This document shows, one piece after another, positions 10,344 through 23,000 of a stretch of DNA of 64,000 bases. Origin of the DNA: Scolanthus callimorphus (Eukaryota; Cnidaria; Anthozoa; Actiniaria; Edwardsiidae); the NCBI GenBank assembly GCA_033964015.1, contig CM066925.1:10772204-10836203 (forward strand). The letters are read 5' to 3'. The notes beneath the pieces were generated by a model. The model was given only the letters and a program-made list of their open reading frames with translations. It did not search any database and was not told the DNA's origin. How positions within the stretch are numbered: the stretch's first letter is position 1; the number at the start of each line of letters is the position of its first letter. A program made the position numbers and the translations under genes.

Positions 10344-10582
10344 TGTCGACTTCATTCTCGTACCCAGAGCTCACCGGGTCGCTCCTCGCAGGGGAGGCTC
10401 TGGCGACATCCATTTGAGGACCGTTGCTGATTGGCTGGTTTTGAATGTTGGTGCATGCGCAAAAAATATATTCCTCTCGACGGCTCTGTATCAAATCTCG
10501 CGCATGCGTCAGTGGCTGTCACCAGAGCATTCCCCGCGAGAAGACGAGCCGGGGAGCTCTGGGTAAGAGAATGTGTCGACTT
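10344..10582. mobile_element. MITE (10353-10573) with 9-bp target duplication
   Basis: The ends are CATTCTCGTACCCAGAGCTC and GAGCTCTGGGTAAGAGAATG, inverted with one mismatch. TGTCGACTT flanks both sides, at 10344-10352 and 10574-10582. A 9-bp duplication suggests a Mutator-like origin. A related, rearranged copy lies at 60888-61215. Confidence 0.82.
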
Positions 10583-12954
10583 CAGCTTTCAACCATTGAT
10601 TCCACGTTACTGTAAACTCACTCGTTTTAAGCCAATCAACGCGCGCGTAAGAATTGAGCAATGGGATTCTTGTCAACGTCGTATACAAAATGTCTTTAAC
10701 TCAAGCTCAAACAAGTGAATACTAGGCGTCTAAACAACACGGCGTCTTTGAATAATCATTTCGATTATTTTCTGATTTGAATGGCACCATTGTAAAAACG
10801 ATTTTGAGAACAGAGGAATTTTGAGTTACATTGATTGGAATTGTATATTATTCAGTTTAAGAAATACGTTAACCTCCTTGGTTTTCTTTATTCAGTTTGG
10901 GGAAAGTATTTTTTAATTAGAGAATAGGTAAAAAAAAATAATCAATTAGCATGAAACACAATCCTTGGTCAGACATAACAGGTGCATTTTAAAGTGGTAC
11001 TCATTTTTCTGCGCGTGAGGGAGGGGAGCTATTTTGTCACATCGCCTGGACCAATAGCATTTCTCTGATTACCCGGCGTAATTAAGTTCCAATACAACTG
11101 GATTTGGAAACAACATGGTAAAATGGAGGGTGAATTTGAGTCGCGAGTGTAACCGCAAATAGTTATCTCTACAGATCCGATTGACTTCGTACATAAGCTT
11201 TCATAACACAAGCGGTCTAGCAATACGGAAGTGGAGAAAGCCCTTCACATTAGTTTCCACTCTCCGTGAAGAATGCCAGTATTATTTAAAGTTAATTTTA
11301 AGCGCTGGGCTTATTAGGACACAAATATTGAAACGAAGCTCAAGGAAAGTCTCTTTGGTTAAGAATTTAGCGACACAGGTAAGAATTTCTTTTCAAAACT
11401 CTACAAGTTTCAATTTTTCTTTTGTTTCCTTTCGGAAGCCACTAGCGGCAAAACATGGCACAAAGCAATCGACGATCGCGCCATAGAAGGTTCTCGTGCA
11501 TTTCTAAGTGAACTAAAGGGACAGGTGCTATTTCTCGGCACACTTTTCCATTATACTGAACCAAACAGAGCGGAAAGCTCTAACAACTGGTTCTCACTGG
11601 CTTTTCTTAGTTCTATTTTCATTTTAGAGATTATGAAGTTGTTTTCTGCCGCGAGAGCTTATATTTTGTCGCCTAAACTGAAGACAACCGAAAGTGTATT
11701 ATAATTTCACACGTTTTACTCACGCAATCGAATCGAGAAAACGAGCTATCTTGGCCTTCTCTGTTACCAAGAATGAAAGTACTTAAATATTTATAACTAG
11801 CGATGGTTCATTAACGTGAACTAGCAAACCAAACAAAATACGATTATTCCACATGACTTGATTTTAGTTCAAAGTCAAGCCAGGCAAAGGAAAAGTTAAG
11901 AACTGCGGTTGTCGAAACTGAAAATATTGTTGTTAACTGTACAAGCCAGCTAATATGTACAAATAACAGAGAGATGCGGGATTGGTTCTAGAGAGGTATG
12001 CCTGCCTTTATCGCTTTTGTTTCTCTTTTGCGTTTTCCGCTTATTATTCGATATTCTGTCGAAAGTCCAGATATTTTTAGCAGATTTGAAATTATTTTGA
12101 AAACAAAAAATAAAGTATTTTATGGAAGAACACTCATTCTTTAAGAATTGATTCACAATATTAAAACGCTTTATTTTGTACAGTTTATCTCAAAATTTGT
12201 TTGTGTTATTGGTAAAGGAATAATTGTTACCGGTATTTCAGAATTGCATTGATAGTTTTTTTATACATCAATCAGTGACCCTTTTAGGGAAGAGCAAAAA
12301 TTAGAATCAAGTCAGCTTAATATTTAGCACCGAATACGAAAGCTCGATACACACTTTGCAGTTCCCATTTTTCCTCCTCGACTGAAGGATGTAATGTTGA
12401 AAAATAATAATATTTAAAAAGATAAAAGTCTAGACAATACTATATAGACATTGAGATTCTTTTCACGCGCAACATCGTGATGTTGAACAAAACATGTAGC
12501 ATGTGAATACTGTTGAACGTTCCTTTTGAGCGAAACTAAGTCTCTGCAATTTCGGCAATCCAAGTTAGCGATTAGAAAAGATAGCAAGAACTTTAATTTC
12601 CGTTATATTATTCAAGCTGGCCACCTGTTCAAGGTCTGTCAAATAACAATCCAAAAGCTGCTTGTTCTAATTGCCTGTGACTGCGTTTAAATATGTGTTA
12701 TATTTGGAAAATTTAGGATAAATTTCTTGTGATAGGCTTTTCCTGTGTCTTGAATTTGCCAGGGAAGACTTTACCTATGTTTCAATTTTCTGAAACAACA
12801 ATGAGATACCTTAGACACTTATAGCTTTTGCGCTTGCGTCTGTGCTTGCTTTGGTGTGTAAACCAGCCCTAAAGGGATAGGGGATCATCTCCGTATATGG
12901 GGAGCCCCCCCATGCATATCATCTCCGTATATGGGGGGGAGCCCCCCCCCCCAT
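10583..12954. other. Gene-free stretch, possible upstream exons unresolved
   Basis: About 2.4 kb of AT-rich DNA. It may contain the 5' exons of the gene ending at 13652, but none could be assigned. An ATG at 11124 opens a short frame (MEGEFESR) before a GT, but its phase does not match the acceptor at 13281. Confidence 0.3.
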
Positions 12955-13180
12955 GCACCAGGAGGGCACGGATAGTGCAGTGTCACGGTACTTGCCTTCC
13001 ACCTGTCACCCGGGTTCGAGGCCTGGCTTGGGCGTTAGGGAGTTTTTCTCTTACATAAGTTGTTTCACATGAAAATGATTCGTCACTTGTCATGTGTTCC
13101 ACGCCTTTCGGATGGGAGTATAAACGGGCCTCCTGTCTCTCGTACTTCCTACACTATGACTATATCATCATGATTCTAAA
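12955..13180 (+). repeat. Possible tRNA-derived SINE
   Basis: The segment holds a GGATAGTGCAGTGTCAC stretch followed about 35 bp later by GGGTTCGAGGCCTGG. This resembles an A-box/B-box pair of a tRNA-derived pol III promoter. It does not fold into a full tRNA. Just upstream a CATCTCCGTATATGGGG segment is duplicated (12886-12955). Confidence 0.35.
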
Positions 13181-13281
13181 CGGCAGTATAAAATTTGGAT
13201 ATCATATATACATAGTTAATCTGCGGTATGTATAAGTGCTAATATTTTATTGCGCCAACTTCTCCGATTTCTGTTCCGTAG

Positions 13282-13652
13282 ATTCAACGCTGGCAGAAGT
13301 ACCCAAGTCGCCGCCTCTATCGCCCATGCAGTCACCGAATCCCATCTACTTGTACGGTCTGCTAGCGGTATTTGTATTGTGTAGCGTGACACTCACGTGG
13401 GATACACCTCTATTCCAACAGTATCACGAACATTACATGTCTCACGCCACGTACCATGGCGTAGACGTTTTCACGGAAGATTTGCACGCTCCTAACGGAC
13501 CGGAAAAGGTTATGGACCGGTTTTATGTGTGCTACGGACGCGACGGCCGAAAAACATATTTCAAGAAACTGGACGAGACATATTTCTCTAATAGGAGATT
13601 TTGGATTATTACTGCCTCAGGAAAGTTTGTGGCGTCAATGAAAACATGTTAG
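13282..13652 (+). CDS. Unrecognised single-pass membrane protein, last exon
   Basis: An acceptor (TTCCGTAG) at 13281 opens a 371-bp frame ending in TAG. AATAAA follows at 13750-13755, as expected for a terminal exon. The product has a Pro/Ser-rich stretch (PKSPPLSPMQSPNP), then one hydrophobic segment (YLYGLLAVFVLCSVTLTW). A roughly 75-residue tail rich in His, Tyr and charged residues follows and ends SMKTC. Two readings are possible: the exon joins unseen upstream exons (entering with two bases of a codon), or translation starts at the ATG at 13326. That would place the hydrophobic segment as an N-terminal signal anchor. The family was not recognised and no function is proposed. Confidence 0.5.
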
Positions 13653-16600
13653 CCTGAGAGGCATGGAAGGAAATGAATATCACAATGCACTTGTGGCACG
13701 GCTGGACGTATATCTGGCGATACATCCTTGACATCACCTGTTACTATGTAATAAATTCCCAACGTGCTATAGTACACAGTCAGTCAGAGCGGACACTAGG
13801 AAAGTTGCTCTGAAAGTAGCGAATGAGCCACTCAGCACTCACAAAATAAATAAGCCCATGATTTGAGCCGGGACTTGAATGCCAGGATTTCTGGTTGTTC
13901 TTGTTGATTTTCGACTTTGTCCCAGGAATTCTGCGCGGGTTTCCTTTGTTAAGACGTTAAAGGGAGAGGCTCTCGGGTGACGTCACATCTCTTGGCTAAA
14001 CACAGGAAGCCCGCACAGAATGCCTGGCACTAGGTTGGTTCTGTTTTGAGACTAGTATAAGTGCTGCCCTTGTGATTATATCGAAGCAAGTGCCAGTCTC
14101 ATAAATACAACACATTTTAATTTCCACATAATTAGTGAAACACGAACACCTAAACCGATTATCGTGCCTGTAGACCGTACGCAAATTGTGCTGGCTTGTA
14201 AATCACTTCGATATCTTCCTTTCTAAAGAAAAAAAACAATTACCCTGCTACCATCGTTTGCATCTAACCGTCCCCACACGTGAAGACTAAATATGTTCTG
14301 TTGCCACGTGAATCTTCAAAGTTTTGACAGTTGGACTTCAATGTTTGCTCACCCATTGCGAAGCGGTTTGGAGCGGCCGGTTCGTTTGCCACTTGTGAGA
14401 GGAAAATCAGTAGAATGTAGAGATTTCGCCCTTTGATTTTTTCCTGGTCGAGACACTCTTTTAAACAGCTTCGTTTGGCGTTTTGTCGCGTGTCAGAGGA
14501 CATTTAGATCTTGACTGACGGTTTTGCCTGAGAAAACGACAATATCTTTCGGAACTTGTTACTGCGGTTTTTCATAATTCATAGATCCGACCTGTCATTC
14601 AAAGTCATAGCTACTGTGTTGTTATGTCCCACAAACAAACCAAGTTTCTCTTATGATAAAAAAACTCCAAAAATATTCCGATCCCACTAAGTTTCTGAAG
14701 TTGTGTACCAGATATATTTTTATCTTTGGATCATCTCAGTTTACACTGTCATAAAAGGCAAAAAAGTGCTGCAAATCGGACTGATTTCGGAAGTCATGAC
14801 ATTATTCGATTATTCGATTATTCTATTATTTTCGATTATTTTATCATCGTCAAAAAAATCTCTCAAATTTGTCCAGGTTTTCTACTCAAATCTTGTATTG
14901 TTTTGGGTCACATTTTATTGATGATTAGGCGCGGACCACCTTAAAATGCCTCCTTTATCGTAGAAAGAGTCAATTTCGAATTTCGACAGTTAACAGAAAG
15001 CCGTGAAGCTTGAGCAAAACTGAAAATGTGATCCCGGACGGGCAGTGGTATACGCAGCTTATAGGCCTGCAGGCACGGGACTGCAAATTTTAGGGGTGGC
15101 TTTGGTACAAATATTCTACTGATTCATGGGCTTGGCCTGTAGATTTGCAAAATCCTGCGTATGCCCTACGCTGTGACTGCAACTTTAAAAAAAACCTGCG
15201 TACGCCCCTTGGGATCTTATATATTTCCATTCTCCTCTTGACTGTTTTATGACTCTTAGACTGATAACAGCGCTGGCAACCACACATCTGGAAATGTGGG
15301 TGCAACCAGGATTGCTGCGTCTGTAAGTAAATATATCGTTGCACCACTAAGAAAATAAATTAGTTGTCTAGTCTGATACAGTAGTTCTATATCGCAAATT
15401 ATCGTCGACCTCCTTCCCGCGCGCGCTCCAGTCTCTTAGCTTTTTCCGCACGGATCGAACAACCCACAGGACAGCCTGCGCGCAGGCGATAGACCTCTAC
15501 CTTGGGCATAATGTTGTCCCATTTTTCAGATCTTTCTTTGCTTGGGGGTTGCTATTCATGCGAAGCTATTCATATATTATTTATATATATTATTCATACT
15601 ATATTAATGTCTTGCATGATGAGTAACCCCCGTTGGAAGTTTCGCCATTTGTAGATGTCGATATATCCTTCGGTGCGTAGCAGAAAAAAACGAAGAAAGA
15701 GTACTCATGGGAATGCCACGTGAACTGAAATGGGACAACATTACGCCCAAGGTAAAGAGGTCTATTAAATTCCCTGTAGTAATCTCCCTTTCGTTTTCCC
15801 GCTATTGCTGGTTTGCACGTGACGTCATTGGCAGCCATGTTGGTGTACAGGAACAAAAGAAAGTTCATTTGTTGCTCTTTGTTCTGTACACCAACATGGG
15901 TTTGAGTGCAAACCAAGAATAGCCCTTCGCAGAAATCTTCGCCAACAGTGGAAAGAGCATCCCGAATTTAGTAGGTATGCCAATTTATAGCACCATAGGA
16001 TGAAAACTAGTGAAAATATGATCCCAAAAAGTTCAAAGATTTTACAATGCACCTCATATACAAACCTCTGTAAAATTTCCGACTTTTATGAAAAGTCATG
16101 TCTTCGCTTTTTCCATGATATGGTGTTACACATTGACATATGTACTACACTCGGGGAGCTCTTTCTAGTGGTTGTGACAGCTTTTTGCCAATTCACTCCT
16201 ATCAAATGGCGGAATAAACCGCCAACTGGTCTACACCTCTTTTTCTTTTATAAGAACCTTTTTATAAGAACGTTCATGCTAAGAACATGGGCGAGGCTCA
16301 GATAGGAGCAAACATTTTTTGTTCAGTGATGCGTTCTAAAATCCAGAATCAAATGTGTTAATAACGACCTTCAATATTGCAATTTGTTTTTTAAATACTT
16401 CATTGGAGATCTATCATATTTCAGGTTGCGACGTCGCTGAAATTTAAGAACACCCGTAAGAACATTTCCAGCCTCAAACTGCTCCAATAAGAACCGTCCA
16501 GCCTCAATTGAAAATTAGATCAGATCACGATAATTTAATTGGGAGTTACAATTTCTCACATGTGACAGAGCTTTTGTCTCAGGGCAAAAATTTGTTCCAT

Positions 16601-17009
16601 ATCATGGAAGTTTTTAGGCTTTCTATCTACATTGTAGCCTATTTATTTCCTCATTGATACACGCGCGAGCACGGTTGCTCTATCAACGCAAAACTTAAAA
16701 ACAACTGTTTGTAGCTTTCAGTTTCAGTGTATTTATTCGGTATAAGCTAAGTTGCTACACACAAGATTATAAAATTATACGTAATAAATAAGTAGCGCAG
16801 GGAAAATTGAAACTTTTAGAGAATACTGCCCGCGCAAAAGCCTACTTCCGGTTATGCGGATCGCAGGCTCGATTGCATAAACTTTTTACGGGATCCCTGT
16901 GGAACATTTCGCATTTGAAAAGCGTCTCTTGCATGAAGGAAGAAATCTGGATCGCTCAAATGTAGCTTCAACTGCTCATCGTTTCGGGAGAATTACGCTT
17001 TATGTTTAG
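13653..17009. other. Intergenic region with inverted repeats
   Basis: No supported exon. Contents noted: ATTCGATT microsatellite-like stretch near 14802-14840, the long-TIR element at 15491-15763, a hairpin at 15838-15898, and a truncated TATAAGAAC-family copy at 16228-16520 related to 30313-30650. Confidence 0.45.
15491..15763. mobile_element. MITE with about 34-bp inverted ends
   Basis: The left end AGACCTCTACCTTGGGCATA continues ATGTTGTCCCATTT. The right end carries AAATGGGACAACATTACGCC through AAGAGGTCT, its inverted copy with a few changes. Confidence 0.6.
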
Positions 17010-20000
17010 ATGGGGGCCTTCTTAGATAAACCTAGGACTGAAAAAGAGACCATAAAAGGCGAAGGAAATGGGCTCCGATTCGGTTTGGCCGCCATGCAGG
17101 GGTGGAGAGTTGAAATGGAGGACGCTCACACGGCCGTTATAGGGCTGTCCGAGGAGCTAAAAGACTGGTCATTTTTTGCCGTTTTCGATGGCCATGCTGG
17201 CGAGAATGTTAGCAAGTACTGTTCTAGTAATCTCCATAAAACTGTTTTAAAGCACCAGACATTTGGGGCAGCTATAAAGGAGAGCTCAGTGGCACCGGAT
17301 TTGGACCAGCTACGACTTGGTCTTACAAATGCCTTTTTGGACTTGGACTCAGCAATGCAGAAATTGCCTAACTGGGCTTCAGGCGAAGATAAAAGCGGAT
17401 CCACTGCTGTAGCAACTATGGTAACTCCTAAATACTACATTTTTGCAAATTGCGGTGATTCTCGGGCCATTTTAAGTCACAACGGTGAGGTTATATACAA
17501 CACTGTTGATCATAAACCTGGCAACCCAGACGAGAAGACTCGAATCGAAAACGCGGGAGGAAGCGTTATGATACAAAGAGTTAACGGAGCTCTGGCCGTC
17601 TCAAGAGCTTTGGGGGACTTTGAGTACAAACTGGACTCAAGTTTAGACCAGACAAAGCAACTAGTTTCGCCGGAACCCGATATTTTCTTCCAAAGTCGCG
17701 GTGAACTGGACGAATTTATCGTCCTGGCTTGTGATGGGGTTTGGGATGTGATGAAGAATGAAGAGGTTGCAGCTTTTGTGCGCTCAAGGCTTCAACTCAC
17801 CGATGATTTAGAGCGAATTTGCTGTGATCTCCTGGATACATGCCTTACTAAAGTAAGTATACATCATCTAGACTGCTTCCTCTTCCGCTAAATTGCTTGC
17901 ATAGCAGTTTCTTGGGGTCTGCTGGCATGTGCATTTATAATACCCAACCACGCAACACTTCGCTCTACCTCGAGGTGACTTAGCACGACCTACGACTATA
18001 ATCACCCATGACTAGCGCTGGTTGTAACCCAGTTTCCAAACAATTCAGTCAGTTATACTCTTTCAAGATTTAATCCAACCAGAATTTGGCTCAACAGCTG
18101 CGAAACTGTATACAGCTTTGGGGGTTTACGTTCTAAAATGAGTTTCTCTTTTGCCTTTTATTTCGTTACTAAAAATAGAAAATTAGCAATAATCAGCTTC
18201 TCAAAAAGTCCGCCTGTTCCAAGGAGCATGACTCGCGGTATTTCTTAGAATTTATATCGGTAGTTAATGATACTCTTTGCCATAACGGCTGGCGTGAATA
18301 TTTTCGTAATTCAAACTTTTTTCAATCATTTTGGGCTTCAGAAAGATTTATATTAGGATTTTAGAAAAGTACAAATTAAGTATACACTAACTTGCTTAGA
18401 ACATCCACACTTCAAAGTTTGTGTTTATTTCTTCTTTCTTAAAAAAGCTAAATCCTTAACCTTTATTAAAAGTAAAATCTTTTATAATGCAGCATGGAAA
18501 CTATTTGATATTGAAAGTCATTTTTTTAAGGCAATCTTTTTGATATCCACTTGGTATGGAAGGTTTTTAGAGATATAAAACTCATTAATGAAACAGATAT
18601 TGATAACACAGGCTTAGTATTCTCTAGCTCAGTTGCAGTTGACATTTCCTGAGATCAGTAAATTTAACTGGGAGAAGCGATGGCTGTCAGCACAAAGCCA
18701 CTCTGAATTGTTTAGTACTGTAGATAGTGAATACTAATATCTTTGAGGTGAATTAACATATCAGGGAAAGAAGGGTTTCTTGCAAAAGGAGGTATTATAA
18801 ACTCTAATTCCATGGTTGTGATTTGGTGCAGCTTTGGCACGACTTTAATGTCAAAACAATAGCTTTTAATGAGCTACAAGGCAGTGAGAAACTGGTATTT
18901 GGAGTGACTGGAATTTGGGTCAGTGTTTGTACTTAGGCTATCTGAACTGATGACAGGTTCCCATATCTGGACAAATGTCCTAGCTCAATGTGTTGTCCGG
19001 ACAGAATATTTTGCTAAGTCTTTTAGGATGTCCAATGTTACTTGATCCTTTATTTAAGAATGACACACAAATTTGCCTCAAACATCATTTATTAAATTCA
19101 CATAGTTTATAATTTCATTTTAAATATGATGCTTCAAAGGAGGTATTAGAATGGATGGCAAAGTCAATAATGTATAAACAAAAGAAAAGTTATAGCCAAT
19201 CAGCAGATGTAATGAGCAGTTTACAAAATTTTATAGCACATCTTAGTCAATTGCAATCCCTTGATGTTCAACTGAACATGGTTGTATGGACAGACTCGAG
19301 AGTGTCACAATGCCAGCTCAGGCTACCTGTCATGAGATGTTGTGAGGTTTCATGGTGAGAAGTGACATGTCAAGCAACAAAAGTCCAAACAAATCATGTG
19401 AAAATATAAATGCAGTGGCTAAAGCAAGGATGCTTAACAGATTCTTAAAAAAAAGGGCAAAATATTTATGGTGATGATAATCTTTACTCATTTGCAATCA
19501 CAATTTATGGATTCAAATTTGTAAGTAAGTTCATGTTTTGACCTTTTGGCTCACTACTAATGAAAACAAATTGCAAAATATGTCATGTAGAAGACCTACA
19601 TTACTTAGATTTTAAAAGACATAAGACATTTTAAAGACGTAAAGAACTTACATATTTAAAGACAATTGCTTCAAATATGACAGGATTAAATATTTATGGC
19701 CTTGGAGAATTCCGACAGGATTTGCAATGAACTACTGAGCTATGATGTGCAAAAAAAAAGCAAAAAATTGATAACCCAAGAAGTAAAAATACAGTAAATT
19801 AGCTTAGATCAATCCAATTTAGCATATTTTAAATGGCACGTTTTTTGAGATTTTGCAGTTTTTCATCCCCTTCCTGTAATACATAATATTTCCCCATTTT
19901 TCTAAAATGTTGACTTTTTCTTATTCCTTTTTAGGGAAGCCGTGACAACATGAGTGTTATTATCTTGGCACTACCAGGCTCCCCCAAAGTATCAGAAGAA

Positions 20001-23000
20001 GCTATCCAAAATGTATGTATAATGATTGTGACATTACTAACTTTAATCCTTTCTTTTATCCTATATGGCCTCTTAAATATTACAAAACACAAAAATCATT
20101 GTCTAACTATGAATCAAAAATGTTTTTTTTTGTACTTTTTGATATATAGTTGAAGATCACCATGGCCCACGGAGTGATTAAAACTATTTCGAGCCTCCTT
20201 AAAGACCCTGTGTCTGACCTCCCTGGTCTGACAGACGTTACAATGTTAAGATTTGTTTTTTTGTTTCTTTACCAATATTTTTGTGTGGCTATTTAAGCCT
20301 GGTCCTCACTAGGACGCAAGCACAAGTGCAAGCATAAGCATAAGAACAGTGAGGACATGCATGTCGCAAGCATAAGAATACTCGCATGCCAGGCCCGTAG
20401 CAAAAAAAAAAATTGTTACTGAGGCAGAGTGAGCCAGATTTCCAGAAAAAAATCGTTATATAATTTTCTTCCAATTATGAAGCAGGAAGTTAAACAAAAC
20501 ATGGAAATTTTTACCGATGCTGGCTTTCATTTTCATTTCCATTTCACCATGCCAAATGTAAAAAGAGGCCTGGTAGCCCAAGCCATCTTGGAGTCTTGTG
20601 AGCTTTGAACGAGAGGAGCTGGTGCCGGGTGGGACGCTGATTGGCGGGAAGTCTTGTGCTTGCGTTTTGAGCATCCTCATTGCGACGCATGCACAAGAAG
20701 AATGCAAGTCTTGTTCTTTTTGCGTCAGCCTTTGCACTTGTGCTTATGCTTGCATCGTGCATGTCCTCACCTGTCTTTATGCTAATGCCTTCACTTGTGC
20801 TTTACTTGCATTGTGCATGTCCTGAGGACCAGGCTTTACATTGCAGTGTTGGAAATCTGGACTGAATCTTTGTAAGTTTTTTATTTTACATTGTTTTAAA
20901 TCTCGCCCCTCTTGCTTCAGGAGAAAAAGGTTGAGGCAGAGTTGGAGGCGAAATTGGAAGGTAAATACTCTATTTCATTAGGAAAATGTTGTGGTGCAGG
21001 TGATGGTTGGCAAAGAGTTATATTGTGCCCCACCCATATCTAAGTACCGTATTTACCGGTATATAAGACGCACCTGTATATAAGACGCACCCTGAATTTT
21101 GAGGTCATTTTTGTCAAAAAATCAATTTCTAAAGATTTTCAATTTGTATTGTGTGCAACAGCACTGCTAGAAAGAAATCCCACGAGAAATAGACTCGCAG
21201 TAAGTGGACAATGACAATAAAAACAGGACAAAGGTGATGTGTACTTACTGTGAACAGATGAGTAAAATATTCCTATGGTTTCCTCATTTTATTTGTTTAT
21301 TTGAGATAAATCTTGTGCTACACGCGATTTCACTCAAAATTTTAAATTTGTGCTAAAATATCTACACGTTGTAGCCTTTTAGCAGGCATTTTCAGGCTGT
21401 TTTTATAGCAAAAATCCCGGAGATCGTAGTCACGAACGCGAACTAGCGCCATCTTGGATTTTTGGACCTGTGGCCTGGACCGAGTGACAAAATCCAAAAT
21501 GGCGCTCGCAACTACGAACTCCGAGATTTTTGCAAACAAAACAGCCTCCAACGCCTGCTGGCAGACTTCACGGATTGAAATCCTAGCTATTTTATTGGCA
21601 ACTGAACAATGTGATCATGAATCAGTCAATTTGTAAAGGATCTTTTGTTTGGTTGTTATGCAAATTCCAAAAAGCGATGTTCCGTGTATAAGACGCATCC
21701 CGATTTTGAAGGTCATTTTGGTGTGAAAAAAGTGTCTCTTATATACCGGTAAATACGGTAGTGGCAGTGAATGGATACACCAGTGTTTTGTTTTTAATGG
21801 CAAGCAAGCACTGAATGTAAATAATATACATTTTATATGCATCCTCTCATCATTGTACTTGGTGCACACTTGAGGTAGATGGCTTATATCAGTTGTAATA
21901 CTAACACCACCTCACATTATTGTACGCGATTGGTCTGATTGGTTGAGAGTCTGTGCATTCTCACATTATGAATGCACGGCAGATGCAATGCTTGGGATGC
22001 TGGAAAAACACTTGAAAAGTTTGAAACTCACTTGCCTACGGCCTGTCAGTTTCAAACTTTTCTTGTGTTTTTCCAACATCCATTGTGCGTTTCTCACATT
22101 ATAAACTACGGAAATCCGCTTTTTATTGCTTAAATAGTTATCAGGAAACAGATCCCAGAATCAGTGCCCACAAAAAATACAGTCATGTTATCTGAAAACA
22201 TAATCAATTAATTAGCTATTAATTGATATTAAAGCCATATTAACATGAGAAAGGTTGTACTGCAAAGAAGGAATTCTTAGAAAAGTAGGAGATCAAATCT
22301 TTGCACAAATCTGTGTCCTTATATTTCTGCTTGTTCCATCAGCTCTATTGGAACAAGAGACCAACCCGGCAGAAGTGGATGTGACTTATGCTATGCAGAC
22401 TTTGTCTAATGAAGAGATAGAGGGTTTGCCACCTGGAGGAGGTTTAGCATCAAAGTTAGTATCATTTGGGGGTGTCATGCCTGGATGACATGAATGTACA
22501 ATATTACCCTCTCATGAAATTTCAGTAACTTCTCCTTGTACATAGGGGTCAAAATTAAGAAATAATCAGTTGTTATAAATTTATACCTTGCAGAGTTGGA
22601 AATAAGTTTTCATACATATATCTTATTAGATGTTTTTTCATGTAATACGGGCAGATATTTTACGAGTTGCGGACATATTTTTCCAAGCCCTGCAGGGGTG
22701 AGGAAAAATGCAAGCAAAGAGTAAAATGTCCCCCAGTATTACATGAAAAAACATCTAATACGTTATTTATTATACGACGAACAAAACGTTTTTCTTTTCT
22801 TTTCAAGATTCACTAGAAGACGTATGTGATTTGACTAGCACATGATCAGGAAGCCATTCAAGTGCGCGTGCAAACCGGTTCGTAACCGGTTCTCTACAGT
22901 GTAATACAGCTTTGAACCGTGTAATGTGGCTTTTGCCATGTAATACGGCTCCATATCTGCATTCACTTTTGACCTTATATGGTCACAAAATGACGTCACA

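Noticed and set aside
17126..17404. 92-residue minus-strand frame
   Set aside because: It lies opposite the PPM1 catalytic exon, and only the plus strand shows family motifs.
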